This document shows, one piece after another, positions 42,966 to 52,149 of a DNA stretch of 64,000 bases. The DNA lies in NCBI GenBank assembly GCA_017446055.1, contig JAFSRQ010000146.1, positions 1 through 64,000 on the forward strand. Reading direction: 5' to 3'. The notes beneath the pieces are model-generated. The model was not told the origin of the DNA and did not search any database. It saw only the letters and a list, made by a program, of their open reading frames with translations. A program made the position numbers and the translations under genes. The number at the start of each line of letters is the position of its first letter. Within the stretch, counting starts at the first letter, position 1. This DNA is from Synergistaceae bacterium. Lineage in GTDB: Bacteria; Synergistota; Synergistia; Synergistales; Aminobacteriaceae.

Positions 42966-44509
42966 ATATCGTACATGGGGGCAGAATTATTCCTGCGTCT
43001 GCTCCCTTCAGCTTCTTTCACGTGAATATCGCTCGAAGTTCCGTCAGCAAATTCTGTGTACAGGCTCACAAAGTCAACAGGCTCATACACAAAGTCAACA
43101 ACGTAACTATCATCGCCGTGATAACCCTCGTCAAAGTCAGGCACATATACCATGTCAGGACTCGCAGTGTTCACACCATAATGCACCGCCCTCACAGTGT
43201 CATTCATGAACGAGTTGATGACCGTCATATTCCCCTGCGGCATGAGCCAGAGAATATCGGGGTGATTGATGACAGCGTTCTTCCCGGACTTGAAGCGTTC
43301 CTCCGCTACGTCAAACGTGAAACTGTACGGCCCGTGTTCCTTGTCGCCACTGTCAACATACTTCACCTCAAGCGTAATTTTCCCGCCCGTAATTCTTGGA
43401 CGCAAACGGAAATCCACATTGCCCGTCCCAGCCCTGCCTGTTGACCGCCAGTCCCCAGAGTCAGCCCTGTAGAATAGCTGCGTGATTTCTGCTTCGTTGT
43501 CAGCGTCCACGAAAAACACAAGCGGTTTGTCCCTGAAGCCCATGTATTCACCGCGTGAGGCTCTTATGCTGAGTCCCGGCTCAGGAGTCGTGAGGTTCAT
43601 CACCGTACCGCCAGGAGTGTATATCCCGTTGTCCATAGTGAGATTGACCCCCCAGAATGCCGCAAGAAGTGCCATCACCGCCCCGGCCTCCGCGAGAATT
43701 TCCGTGTGTGCTGACCTATGACGGAGCTTCATCACGCACACAAGAAGTATTATTGCCGACATGGCCGCGAAAACTGGAATCATCACCGTGAATCTTTTGG
43801 CGACGATGAACGTAACCGCAAATGTAAGCGCAAATATCATGTCCGCTTTGACGCTGAAGAGTTTTGTCCCGATAATACGAAGCACATCATGCCAGCTCAC
43901 CGGGGGAATATCAGGGAGTTTTTGCACGGCTGACTCTGCATCATCATGGCCGCCTTCAACAGCGTTAAAGTTGCTGACCGATTGCCCGTCCTCGTAGTCA
44001 GCAGACATCTTCAGGTACTCCCACAACCGCAAGACTTCGCCGAAATCCACAGCTCCCGCCCGCCTTATACGCTCCAAGTACATATGCTCCCGGTAATCCA
44101 TAATCAGCCCAAAAATTTCACGGTCGTAGAAGTATATCGTGTTGTTGTTGGCTGACTTTGTCTCGTGCCTCAGTGAGACCAGACGCGAATACCAGCACTC
44201 GGAGCGTTCAAGGTTTGCGAGGAGTCTTGAGGTTGATGAAGCGTCCCGGCCTGTAAGAATCGCGATGTCCCGGACGTAGAAGCGCACGTGATTTCCGCTG
44301 AGTATGGCAAGGCAGCTCTCCTGCGGTGCTTTCTGTCGGTATTTGCGCTCGAGGTATTCGTCCCGTTCCTGGGGAGTCCCGGTGAAGCTGGTGAAGTCGG
44401 AAATGTATTCGTCAACGTTGCGTGAGATCAGGGAGCGGATTTTGCGGTAACGTGTGAACATGCGGGTTATACGGCGGATATGTTCATCCGGGAGTCTGAA
44501 TGACGGCAT
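42962..44509 (-). CDS. Membrane protein with HTH-like cytoplasmic and large extracytoplasmic domain
   Basis: I do not recognise this 515-residue protein. About residues 1-200 are cytoplasmic and charged; DIAILTGRDASSTSRLLANL looks like a helix-turn-helix, and NTIYFYDREIFGLI could be the wing. Around 210-290 lie three hydrophobic helices (ADMIFALTFAVTFIVAKRF, VMIPVFAAMSAIILLVCVM, AEAGAVMALLAAFWGVNL). About 300-515 are outside, with beta-rich segments such as RADSGDWRSTGRAG and ITLEVKYVDSGDKEHGPYSF. The layout suggests a ToxR/CadC-like one-component membrane regulator, but this is inference. AGGAGG is 11 bases before the ATG. Confidence 0.65.
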   Translation of the reverse strand: MPSFRLPDEHIRRITRMFTRYRKIRSLISRNVDEYISDFTSFTGTPQERDEYLERKYRQKAPQESCLAILSGNHVRFYVRDIAILTGRDASSTSRLLANLERSECWYSRLVSLRHETKSANNNTIYFYDREIFGLIMDYREHMYLERIRRAGAVDFGEVLRLWEYLKMSADYEDGQSVSNFNAVEGGHDDAESAVQKLPDIPPVSWHDVLRIIGTKLFSVKADMIFALTFAVTFIVAKRFTVMIPVFAAMSAIILLVCVMKLRHRSAHTEILAEAGAVMALLAAFWGVNLTMDNGIYTPGGTVMNLTTPEPGLSIRASRGEYMGFRDKPLVFFVDADNEAEITQLFYRADSGDWRSTGRAGTGNVDFRLRPRITGGKITLEVKYVDSGDKEHGPYSFTFDVAEERFKSGKNAVINHPDILWLMPQGNMTVINSFMNDTVRAVHYGVNTASPDMVYVPDFDEGYHGDDSYVVDFVYEPVDFVSLYTEFADGTSSDIHVKEAEGSRRRNNSAPMYDI

Positions 44510-44607
44510 TATTCGTGAGACCTCCTGAGAGTCAGTTGCATTCGATTAATCGCTTCATGTTGTGTAGGATACTCGGCGATTCTATCACACGGAGGGAATG
44601 AAGCAGC

Positions 44608-44973
44608 ATGAATATCGTTGTAACGGTTATTGCGGTTGTCGTTGGTGCTTTCGGCGGAATATGTGCCGGAAGAATGGCGGCTGAAGGAGTCTCGTTAGTG
44701 TCTGCTGTATTGGGGATTGCCGGAGCTGCTGCTATGATTGCGGGGGCTGTTATGGCTCGGAAGAATCATGCTCAGGCCGTAAAAGTCTTGTGGGCAAGCG
44801 TTGCAGTATTCGTTGCGGCTGTGGTGCTTGATACGTCAGGAAGCGCGGTTGAAATGTTCGATGAGGTGATCAAGGGCGAGGAAATTTTCGGAGGGCTGGC
44901 AATGTGGGCGGCAATATCAGCAGGCGCAGCTATGTATTCACGGAAGAAGGCCGCTAAGGTCAAAGAGGGCTGA
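44608..44973 (+). CDS. Small four-helix membrane protein of unknown function
   Basis: The 121-residue protein is almost all membrane helix: IVVTVIAVVVGAFGGICAG, SLVSAVLGIAGAAAMIAGAV, VLWASVAVFVAAVVL and GLAMWAAISAGAAMY, with a Lys-rich end. GGAGGG is upstream of the ATG. It heads a cluster of three tiny genes with 1-6 base gaps. No family was recognised. Confidence 0.75.
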   Translation: MNIVVTVIAVVVGAFGGICAGRMAAEGVSLVSAVLGIAGAAAMIAGAVMARKNHAQAVKVLWASVAVFVAAVVLDTSGSAVEMFDEVIKGEEIFGGLAMWAAISAGAAMYSRKKAAKVKEG

Positions 44974-44974
44974 C

Positions 44975-45151
44975 ATGGCTATAGTGTATGTGATACTGGG
45001 CTATCTGGCAGTGCCTCACACTATCTGGGCAGGGAAAATCATAATCGGCCAATGGAACGCAAGAATCATTCACCGCTTTATTCTGGGATTACTGCTAGGA
45101 TGGCTGTTAATCCCGTGGTGGCTTCTGAAGGTGATTGCAGGAAGGAGGTGA
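44975..45151 (+). CDS. 58-residue membrane protein
   Basis: ATG at 44975 follows the previous stop by one base. The product, MAIVYVILGYLAVPHTIWAG then RFILGLLLGWLLIPWWLL, has two hydrophobic helices with a short basic loop and ends VIAGRR. Its last codons contain the AGGAGG that serves the next gene, an economical coupling. It resembles small inner-membrane helper proteins but matches no family I know. Confidence 0.7.
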   Translation: MAIVYVILGYLAVPHTIWAGKIIIGQWNARIIHRFILGLLLGWLLIPWWLLKVIAGRR

Positions 45152-45157
45152 AACGGA

Positions 45158-45286
45158 ATGAGTCAGAAGTGTTCGTGCGGAAAAGAGCTGCGCAAGTGCT
45201 CGAAGTGCGGAAAGGTCTACTGCCCCAAGTGCGACGGGTCTTCATGCCCTGATTGCGGGTGCAGGACTTACAGCTACCCTAGGTAA
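45158..45286 (+). CDS. 42-residue Cys-rich zinc-ribbon-like protein
   Basis: ATG at 45158 has a near-perfect AGGAGGT 8 bases upstream. The 42 residues hold nine Cys: KCSCGKELRKCSKCGKVYC, then PKC, CPDCGC. Paired CxC and CxxC motifs point to one or two zinc sites, as in a rubredoxin-like knuckle. It closes the three-gene cluster and is followed by a terminator. Confidence 0.75.
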   Translation: MSQKCSCGKELRKCSKCGKVYCPKCDGSSCPDCGCRTYSYPR

Positions 45287-45305
45287 TATTCAGGCCAGAA
45301 AATTT

Positions 45306-45343
45306 ATCCCCCTTCACGCATTCACACATGAGGGGGGATTTTT
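45306..45343 (+). terminator. Terminator of the small-protein cluster
   Basis: ATCCCCC (45306-45312) pairs with GGGGGAT (45333-45339), followed by TTTTT. Confidence 0.82.
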
Positions 45344-45349
45344 CGTGTC

Positions 45350-45643
45350 TCAATATTCCGGCTCATTGTCGGGACTCTTCAGCAGGATTACTCGCTCGCC
45401 CTTGCCTATAAGGTTATACTGCTCACGGGCTAAATGCTCTATTCCTTCCTGCGTCTTGTAGAACTCTACCTTCTCCTTGTAGTCCCGCACTGACTCGCGC
45501 TTCTCCTTCAGGACTGCCTCACTCTTGGCTATCTGCTCACGAATCTCCGCTATCCTGTCAAGCTCGAAACGGTAATAGCTCCACGTTATAGCCAGTCCCA
45601 AAACACCCAGCGCAAAGAATATTATCTGCCTGAAAGATGGCAT
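45350..45643 (-). CDS. Septum formation initiator DivIC/FtsB-like protein
   Basis: From the ATG at 45643 the protein has 97 residues: a short cytoplasmic N-terminus, one membrane helix (QIIFFALGVLGLAITWSYY) and a coiled coil (RIAEIREQIAKSEAVLKEKR) ending in EGIEHLAREQYNLIGKGERV, the conserved C-terminal motif. It belongs to the FtsB/DivIC group of the divisome. The start is one base after the argS stop; an earlier in-frame ATG lies inside argS. Confidence 0.9.
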   Translation of the reverse strand: MPSFRQIIFFALGVLGLAITWSYYRFELDRIAEIREQIAKSEAVLKEKRESVRDYKEKVEFYKTQEGIEHLAREQYNLIGKGERVILLKSPDNEPEY

Positions 45644-45644
45644 C

Positions 45645-47315
45645 TCACATTCTCTCAGGGGCATTTACCCCAAGAAGTCCCAAGCATGACGCAATCACGA
45701 TTTTTGCCGCCCTCACGAGATTTACCCTTCCTTCCCTCACTCTTGAGTCAGGCTCGCTGATTATCCTTCCCGTGTTGTAGAATGAGTGAAATATTCCCGC
45801 CAAATTCAGAACGTAGCTTGTGATTACCTGCGGCGCAAGTTCCACAGAAGCCTCACGCACTGCCTCAGGGTAACGCGACAACGAGTCTGCAAGCTCCCTC
45901 GCGTCCTTGTCTGTGAAAATTTCGGGGGGAATGCTGTCGGGACTCAGGCTGTCGAGATTGCCGCACTTGCTGACGTACTCGCGGAGTATCCCGGATATTC
46001 TTGCGTGCGCGTACTGGACATAGTACACAGGGTTATCATTGCCCTGCTTCTTCGCAAGGTCAAGGTCAAAGTCAAGCTGTGAGTCGCTCCTGCGTGTCAG
46101 GAAGAAGAAACGTGCCGCGTCAACTCCTGCCTCGTCAAGAACTTCACGCAATGTGATGAACTCTCCGGCTCTTGTCGACATCGTTACTACCTTACCGTCC
46201 CGCAACAAGTTCACCAGCTGTATCAATAACACCGTGAAATCGTCCGGGTTGCGCCCCATTGCCTTTACCGCCGCCTTCATCCGGGCAATATATCCGTGAT
46301 GGTCAGCTCCCCACACATCAATCACCCGCTCAAAGCCACGTGTAATGAACTTGTCCCGGTGATAGGCTATGTCTGAGGCGTAGTATGTCGGTATACCGTT
46401 CGCGCGGATTAGCACACGGTCCTTGTCATCGCCGATTGTCTCACCTGTCCTGAACCATAATGCTCCGTCCTGCTCGTAGGCATAGCCTGACTCTTTCAGC
46501 TCGTTCATTGCTGACTGGACTAGGTTGTTGCGGTGCAAATATCCTTCCGGGAAAAAGTTGTCGAACTTCACGCGGAATGTTTCGAGGTCTTCACGGATTG
46601 TTGACATTATTCGGTCAGCGGCGTATTTCCTGAAGTACTCTAGGCTGTCTTCAAGCGGCATGTTCAGGAATTTATCTCCCTCTGACGCTATAATCTCACG
46701 TGCTATGTCGTAGAGGTACGCGCCCTTGTAGCCGTTTTCGGGAAGGGGCATGTCTTTTCCGAGAAGCTCAAAGTAACGCGCCTGTGTCGACTTGCCGAGA
46801 TTGTCTATCTGTAGGCCGGAATCATTCACGTAATACTCACGCTGAACGTCCCACCCGGTGAACGCAAGTATCCTCGCTACACTATCACCGACTGCCGCAC
46901 CCCGGCCATGACCGATGTGAAGAGGCCCGGTAGGATTCGCGCTGACGAACTCAACCTGTATCCGCCTGCTCTGTCCCAGATTAACGCCGCCGTAATTCTC
47001 TCCCTGCCTCAAGACATCACTCACTGCCTCAGCGTAGAATTTCCCGGACAGAAAGACGTTCAGGAAACCGGGCCCGGCTATCTCTGTCTTCTCGATTACG
47101 TCTGACCTCAAGCTGTCTGCAATCTTCTGCGCAATCTCACGCGGATTTGACTTCAGACTCTTGGCCAGCCTCATCGCTACATTCGCCGCACGGTCGCCCT
47201 GTCCTTCATGCTTGGGACGCTCAAATTCCCCGTCAACATCTTCAACTCCCAGTGCCTTTACCGCGTCATTCAGCGCATCATTCAGACGTGTTACCGCTAT
47301 ATTTTCACCTGTCAT
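45645..47315 (-). CDS. argS: Arginyl-tRNA synthetase
   Basis: This 556-residue class I synthetase has VEFVSANPTGPLHIGHGRGA with the HIGH motif, YVNDSGLQIDNLG, and the DALR-type C-terminal domain (NPVYYVQYAHARISGIL, SFYNTGRIIS). As in most ArgRS the KMSKS loop is replaced; the position reads VVTMSTRAGEFITL. It charges tRNA-Arg. It lies 10 bases after the secreted protein gene and is followed by divIC. Confidence 0.97.
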   Translation of the reverse strand: MTGENIAVTRLNDALNDAVKALGVEDVDGEFERPKHEGQGDRAANVAMRLAKSLKSNPREIAQKIADSLRSDVIEKTEIAGPGFLNVFLSGKFYAEAVSDVLRQGENYGGVNLGQSRRIQVEFVSANPTGPLHIGHGRGAAVGDSVARILAFTGWDVQREYYVNDSGLQIDNLGKSTQARYFELLGKDMPLPENGYKGAYLYDIAREIIASEGDKFLNMPLEDSLEYFRKYAADRIMSTIREDLETFRVKFDNFFPEGYLHRNNLVQSAMNELKESGYAYEQDGALWFRTGETIGDDKDRVLIRANGIPTYYASDIAYHRDKFITRGFERVIDVWGADHHGYIARMKAAVKAMGRNPDDFTVLLIQLVNLLRDGKVVTMSTRAGEFITLREVLDEAGVDAARFFFLTRRSDSQLDFDLDLAKKQGNDNPVYYVQYAHARISGILREYVSKCGNLDSLSPDSIPPEIFTDKDARELADSLSRYPEAVREASVELAPQVITSYVLNLAGIFHSFYNTGRIISEPDSRVREGRVNLVRAAKIVIASCLGLLGVNAPERM

Positions 47316-47325
47316 AATTTCTCCC

Positions 47326-49182
47326 CTATCTTATCGGTATATGCTTTGATGAGAATATCCGCCAGTTATCCAGACATCTACGCAACAATGACATATTCCC
47401 GGATGATATGCTGGTAATGTTTGCCTCTATCCGCGCGTCTGCTATGAGACGGTGCCGCCGGTTCTGGTAATTGTCGCTGTAGTTTATCCTGTCAGGGTTC
47501 TTCGCCGTCTTGCCTGATACTAACGCTTCACTTGCGGTCTTGGGGAATGACAGCGTTATGTTCTGGTCGACTATGAACGGGAACTTTATCTCTACTGGCG
47601 GCTCTATCGTTCCCAGTTTGCGGACAAATACAGGCTCGAAAAACGGCAGTATCGCCAATATCCCCCTACCAGTCCCACCTATACCCGGCTTGCTGTCAAT
47701 AGTAAGCTCTATCTCCGGCACTCCCTTAACGGCTCTGCACTTCACATCCCTGTAGTTCGTCAGACCCGGAAAAAGTGCCAGCACTGCCCCTCTTGCTGTA
47801 CCCTCAGAAGGATTATTGCCGAGAAGGTAAGCCCCCCATGCCCCGCGAAGTATCAGCCTTATGCTGCCGCTCATTATACCGTGTTCGGTCAGACGCAAAT
47901 CCATCACTGCGCTTAGACGGTTATCCGATGACTTTGACGAGGGGATACGCCGTGAGAATAGTATCCCTTTGTCGCTCAGGGCGAAGATTTTTGCCCCTCC
48001 GAGAAGTTCCGGGCTGTTCATGTCGTGGAAGGTTACTCCGCGTATATCCTGAACATCAAGAACAGGACTCGTGAACATGGCCGGGCATATGGGAGTCCTT
48101 TCGTCCGTGTCAAATGGCAGTCTCCACGCTAGCGAGGCGTTCACTTTCTGGGACGTGAGCCACGATTTAGCCAGCAGCAATTTCTCGCGCTTTGTCCATG
48201 CTCCCGTTGACGGTATGCTTCTGGGAGTACCTTCGGCTAATGTGATTTCCGGCTGGGACATGAGCCACTCAAGAAGCCTGGCAGTCCCGGCATCATTTGA
48301 CCGCTTGAAGCCTGACGCGGCATCAGTAGGCATCGTGATATTGCCCGGGTTCTCGATGTCCCGCAGCATTCCCTGAAGGCCGGAATTGCCCTGCTTGGTG
48401 CTGAATGCGACACCCGCCCGCTGTAGACGCGCAAGCTCTGAACCGTCATTGTACGGGTCAAGGTTTATGCGCCTCCATGTGTAGATGACTTCATTGCCGA
48501 GGTCGTCAACTTCCGGCTGAAATGGAGCGGGAAATGTCCTGTATGTCAATTTCTGCGGCGAATGAATTTCCGTAACAGCCTCCCAGACTGTCAGATCCTC
48601 CTGAAACCATGAGACCCCCTCAAAGTTGAGCATGTCAGGAAGAGTCTCACGCCAGGAAACAGCAAGAATGAATGTCTCAGGAAGTCCCATGAATTTCACT
48701 GACTTAACGCCTGCTTTGATGTCCTCTTCTGGAGAAACGCTGCCAATCCTCGCAAGGCTGTTGAAGTCGTAAACGCTGGCCTCTAGTATCTTTGTGCTGC
48801 CTCTTGCGGGAGTCTGAATGTTCCAGTTCAGCCATGATGATGGGAGACCTCGCCGACCTAATATCACGTACAGGCGTGTGATATCCATTCCGCCGGACGG
48901 TGAAGGAGTGAATGCCGTGTGCTTCCGCCAGATTATTCCGGCTGACTCAGGGTACGTAGAAAAATCCGGGTTCATCTGCTTCATACGCGCAAGGTTGTAG
49001 CCTGCTGTTTCGGCCTCTGTGAACGTTCCTGTTCCGGCGTAATTCGGCAGAACCTTTCCGCCCATGTCCATATCCTGAATATCAGGCATACGTATTTTCG
49101 AGCGGTCAATGAGGTCATCGGCGCATGAGGCTGAAGCGGCAGTAACAAGAAGCGCAAGTATCAGCAAAAACTTTCTCGCCAA
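47326..49182 (-). CDS. Secreted protein of unknown function (DUF3857/transglutaminase-like layout)
   Basis: The 618-residue protein has a signal peptide (ARKFLLILALLVTAASASCA; the Cys is not in a clear lipobox). Its body resembles large periplasmic proteins that combine a DUF3857-type beta domain with a transglutaminase-like domain: LTVWEAVTEIHSPQKLTYRT, VIYTWRRINLDPYNDGSELA, and a beta-rich C-terminal half (EIELTIDSKPGIGGTGRGIL). I cannot point to a Cys-His-Asp triad; the region where it would be contains CPAMFTSP and TFHDM only. The start is TTG at 49182 just after the secA stop, with GGGGG upstream. Confidence 0.55.
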   Translation of the reverse strand: MARKFLLILALLVTAASASCADDLIDRSKIRMPDIQDMDMGGKVLPNYAGTGTFTEAETAGYNLARMKQMNPDFSTYPESAGIIWRKHTAFTPSPSGGMDITRLYVILGRRGLPSSWLNWNIQTPARGSTKILEASVYDFNSLARIGSVSPEEDIKAGVKSVKFMGLPETFILAVSWRETLPDMLNFEGVSWFQEDLTVWEAVTEIHSPQKLTYRTFPAPFQPEVDDLGNEVIYTWRRINLDPYNDGSELARLQRAGVAFSTKQGNSGLQGMLRDIENPGNITMPTDAASGFKRSNDAGTARLLEWLMSQPEITLAEGTPRSIPSTGAWTKREKLLLAKSWLTSQKVNASLAWRLPFDTDERTPICPAMFTSPVLDVQDIRGVTFHDMNSPELLGGAKIFALSDKGILFSRRIPSSKSSDNRLSAVMDLRLTEHGIMSGSIRLILRGAWGAYLLGNNPSEGTARGAVLALFPGLTNYRDVKCRAVKGVPEIELTIDSKPGIGGTGRGILAILPFFEPVFVRKLGTIEPPVEIKFPFIVDQNITLSFPKTASEALVSGKTAKNPDRINYSDNYQNRRHRLIADARIEANITSISSGNMSLLRRCLDNWRIFSSKHIPIR

Positions 49183-49185
49183 GAA

Positions 49186-51837
49186 TCACAGCCCCCTTCC
49201 ATGACAATACTTGTACTTTTTCCCGGAACCGCATGGGCATGGGTCATTGCGTCCTACTTTGGCGGCCTTCTTCACGGGCTCGCGTGGTGAGTCGCCTCCT
49301 GACATCTGAAACTCTTTCTTCTCCATGCTCATTTTGCGCTCTCTTCTTGCTGACTCGCTCATCAAGCGTATCCTGAATATCTGGCTCGTGAAAGTGTCCT
49401 TTACCCTGTCCATCATGTCGGTGAAAAGATTGTAGCTCTCGAACTGGTACTCAATGAGTGGGTCTTTCTGGCCAATAGCACGCAGACCGATACCCCTTCG
49501 CAGCTCATCCATTCCCGTTAAGTGTTCGCGCCATGCAGAGTCTAGGGTGTCAAGGAGAATGTAGCGAATGATACCCCCTGCGATATTCACGCCCTCCTGC
49601 TTCGCGTTAAGCTCGGAGATTTTAGCGTCATAACGTGATTTCACGCCGTCAAGGATCTCGTCCCTCATGCCCTCCATGTCAAGACGAGTGTCAACAGCAG
49701 CAATATTCCCTTCAGCACCAGCACCGAAAAGTGAACGCAACCTAGCCGCCGCTCTTGCCGGGTCAGGCTCTGAGTCGTGGCCATCGGGAAAATACTTGTC
49801 GAGAATGTCATTGACGACTCCCCGTATGACCTCCCAGCCGTATTCGGGCATGTCAGCGTCAGGTGTGGACAGGATTTCGCCGCGCTCTGTGTAGACTGCT
49901 TCACGCTGCTGGTTCATGACGTTGTCGTAGGCGAGAAGCTGCTTGCGTATGTCGAAGTGTAACTCCTCAACCTTTTTCTGCGAGTTCTCGATAATCCTGC
50001 TTAACATTGACGACTCTATTGCCTCACCGTCTTTCAGTCCCAGCTTGCCCATGAGCGGCTGTATCTTCTCCGACCCGAACAGGCGCAGAAGGTTATCCTC
50101 AAGCGACAAGTAGAAACGTGAAGTTCCCGGGTCTCCCTGACGGCCAGAGCGTCCACGAAGCTGGTTATCGATACGGCGGGACTCGTGGCGTTCAGTTCCG
50201 ATTATGGCGAGTCCTCCAGCCTTGACGACCCGTTCATGTTCAGCACCGCATGAGGCTGTGTACTCAGTCAGAAGACGGGCATATTCAGCCGGGTCATCGT
50301 GAGCTTTGTCCTTCGCGAGGAACTCAGGGTTTCCGCCAAGCATGATATCTGTACCGCGTCCGGCCATGTTTGTTGCGACTGTTACAGCACCCTCACGTCC
50401 TGCCTGTGCGACAATGTAGGCTTCCTTCTCGTGGAATTTTGCGTTGAGGACTTGATGAGGAATCCTGCGGGCTTTGAGGAGCTTGCTGACACGTTCGGAG
50501 TTCTCGATTGATGTTGTGCCGACTAACACGGGCTGGCCTGCTTTGTGGCGTTCTGACACTTCATCGGCGACCGCGCTGAACTTCTCGTGTTCTGTGGCGT
50601 AGATGACATCGGGATTGTCGGTGCGAATCATGGGCTTGTGTGTGGGAATGCTGACAACTTGAAGGCCGTAAATCTCGCGGAACTCTTCAGCCTCAGTAGC
50701 AGCCGTACCTGTCATGCCCGCCAGCTTGTGATACATGCGGAAGTAGTTCTGCAACGTTATTGTGGCTAATGTCTGAGACTCCCTGCCGACTTTGACACGC
50801 TCTTTAGCCTCGATAGCCTGATGCAGTCCGTCAGAGTAACGCCGTCCAATCATGAGCCTCCCGGTAAACTCATCGACGATAATCACTTCTCCGTCTTTGA
50901 CGACATAATCAGTATCGCGCTTGTAGAGCCTGTGAGCCTTCAACGCCTGGACTACCCTGTGAGCAAGGTCTGAGTGAGCCGCGTCCGAAAACAGCCCGGG
51001 CATCTTGAGGAAGTCTTCACACTTCTGTATGCCTGCTTCCGTCATGGAGATACTGCGCTCTTTCTCGTCCTTCTCGTAGTCTGTGCCCTCTGTGAGATGT
51101 CTTGCGGCGGAGTCAGCTTTGACGTACAGCCCTGCGTCATCATCAGACGGCCCGGAGATGATTAACGGTGTTCTTGCCTCATCGATGAGTATGCTATCGA
51201 CCTCGTCAACAATGCAGAAGTTGTGACCGCGTTGCACCATTTCCCCCGTAGTCATGGCCATGTTGTCCCGCAGGTAGTCAAAACCGAACTCTGCGTTTGT
51301 CCCGTAAGTAATATCGGCCCTGTATGCGGCTATGCGTTCGTCAGGGGGCATATAGGGATAAATCACTCCCGCCGTAAGCCCCAAGAAGCCATACACGGGG
51401 GACATCCATTCAGCGTCGCGCTTTGCGAGGTAGTCGTTGACCGTAACCAGATGTACACCCTTGCCCGTCATAGCGTTAAGGACTATTGCGAGGGGTGCGA
51501 CAAGAGTCTTGCCTTCACCCGTCTTCATCTCAGCGATACGGCCATCATGAAGAGCCATACCTCCGATGAGCTGAACGTCATAATGCCGCAAGCCTATGGT
51601 ACGTTCACTGACCTCACGGACAACCGCAAAGACTTCCGGGAGTATGTCATCAAGATTCGCGCCGTCATCGTGAACCTGTGAGCGCAATTCGTTGAAGCGG
51701 GACTGAATATCGGCGTCAGATTTGGCGTGAATGTCCTGCGAATATGAGTTGATGATGTCGACAAGGCCGGAATATTCGCGTAATGCCCGGTCGTTAGGGT
51801 CAAGCCCCAGCAATTTCTTCACTCTGTCTAGAAACAT
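49186..51837 (-). CDS. secA: Protein translocase ATPase SecA
   Basis: At 883 residues this is a full SecA. It has AEMKTGEGKTLVAPLAIVL (Walker A), VHLVTVNDYLAKRDAEWM, the preprotein cross-linking region, GTTSIENSERVSKLL, NMAGRGTDIMLGG, RIDNQLRGRSGRQGDPG and the C-terminal zinc finger VGRNDPCPCGSGKKYKYCHG. It drives export through SecYEG. The ATG at 51837 has AAAGGAG upstream; an earlier in-frame ATG gives an unrelated N-terminus. The secreted protein gene and argS follow closely. Confidence 0.98.
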   Translation of the reverse strand: MFLDRVKKLLGLDPNDRALREYSGLVDIINSYSQDIHAKSDADIQSRFNELRSQVHDDGANLDDILPEVFAVVREVSERTIGLRHYDVQLIGGMALHDGRIAEMKTGEGKTLVAPLAIVLNAMTGKGVHLVTVNDYLAKRDAEWMSPVYGFLGLTAGVIYPYMPPDERIAAYRADITYGTNAEFGFDYLRDNMAMTTGEMVQRGHNFCIVDEVDSILIDEARTPLIISGPSDDDAGLYVKADSAARHLTEGTDYEKDEKERSISMTEAGIQKCEDFLKMPGLFSDAAHSDLAHRVVQALKAHRLYKRDTDYVVKDGEVIIVDEFTGRLMIGRRYSDGLHQAIEAKERVKVGRESQTLATITLQNYFRMYHKLAGMTGTAATEAEEFREIYGLQVVSIPTHKPMIRTDNPDVIYATEHEKFSAVADEVSERHKAGQPVLVGTTSIENSERVSKLLKARRIPHQVLNAKFHEKEAYIVAQAGREGAVTVATNMAGRGTDIMLGGNPEFLAKDKAHDDPAEYARLLTEYTASCGAEHERVVKAGGLAIIGTERHESRRIDNQLRGRSGRQGDPGTSRFYLSLEDNLLRLFGSEKIQPLMGKLGLKDGEAIESSMLSRIIENSQKKVEELHFDIRKQLLAYDNVMNQQREAVYTERGEILSTPDADMPEYGWEVIRGVVNDILDKYFPDGHDSEPDPARAAARLRSLFGAGAEGNIAAVDTRLDMEGMRDEILDGVKSRYDAKISELNAKQEGVNIAGGIIRYILLDTLDSAWREHLTGMDELRRGIGLRAIGQKDPLIEYQFESYNLFTDMMDRVKDTFTSQIFRIRLMSESARRERKMSMEKKEFQMSGGDSPREPVKKAAKVGRNDPCPCGSGKKYKYCHGRGL

Positions 51838-51917
51838 GCTTACTCCTTTGTGTGTGAAATGTGCAAAGATTATCACGAATCAAACCATGCCACAACTTTA
51901 TGCGGAAAAATTTGTGC

Positions 51918-51946
51918 TTGACGTGAAACTTTGAGGCGTGTAAAAT
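51918..51946 (+). promoter_or_regulatory. Promoter of tRNA-Met
   Basis: TTGACG (51918-51923) and TAAAAT (51941-51946) are 17 bases apart, and the tRNA begins 18 bases after the -10. Confidence 0.85.
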
Positions 51947-51964
51947 CTTGCGTTGTTGCGAGCC

Positions 51965-52038
51965 GGGCCCATAGCTCAAGTGGTCAGAGCCACCGGCTCA
52001 TAACCGGAAGGTTCCTGGTTCGAGTCCAGGTGGGCCCA
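51965..52038 (+). tRNA. tRNA-Met (anticodon CAT)
   Basis: GGGCCCA (51965-51971) pairs with TGGGCCC (52031-52037) as the acceptor stem, with discriminator A at 52038. The anticodon loop CTCATAA lies between CCGG stems, and the T arm has GGTTCGAGTCC. The 3' CCA is not encoded. CAT could also mark the lysidine-modified tRNA-Ile2; the sequence alone does not settle this. The initiator is unlikely because the first base pair is G-C. Confidence 0.93.
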
Positions 52039-52045
52039 TGAAGAA

Positions 52046-52076
52046 AGCTCCTCGGTGTAGTGCCGGGGAGTTTTTT
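52046..52076 (+). terminator. Terminator of tRNA-Met
   Basis: AGCTCCTCGG (52046-52055) pairs with CCGGGGAGTT (52063-52072) around a 7-base loop, followed by TTTT. Confidence 0.88.
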
Positions 52077-52094
52077 GTTGACTGTGTGAGGGCA

Positions 52095-52132
52095 GAAAAA
52101 TTCCCCCGGAGAACTCATGCCGCCGGAGGATT
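52095..52132 (-). terminator. Terminator after malQ
   Basis: On the minus strand AATCCTCCGG pairs with CCGGGGGAATT with one bulged base, followed by TTTC. It lies 18 bases after the malQ stop. Confidence 0.75.
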
Positions 52133-52149
52133 CTCACGCTGTCAGCCCG

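Noticed and set aside
51965-52038. Initiator tRNA
   Set aside because: The first acceptor pair is G-C and the anticodon stem lacks the three G-C pairs in the initiator pattern; an elongator Met or Ile2 fits better.
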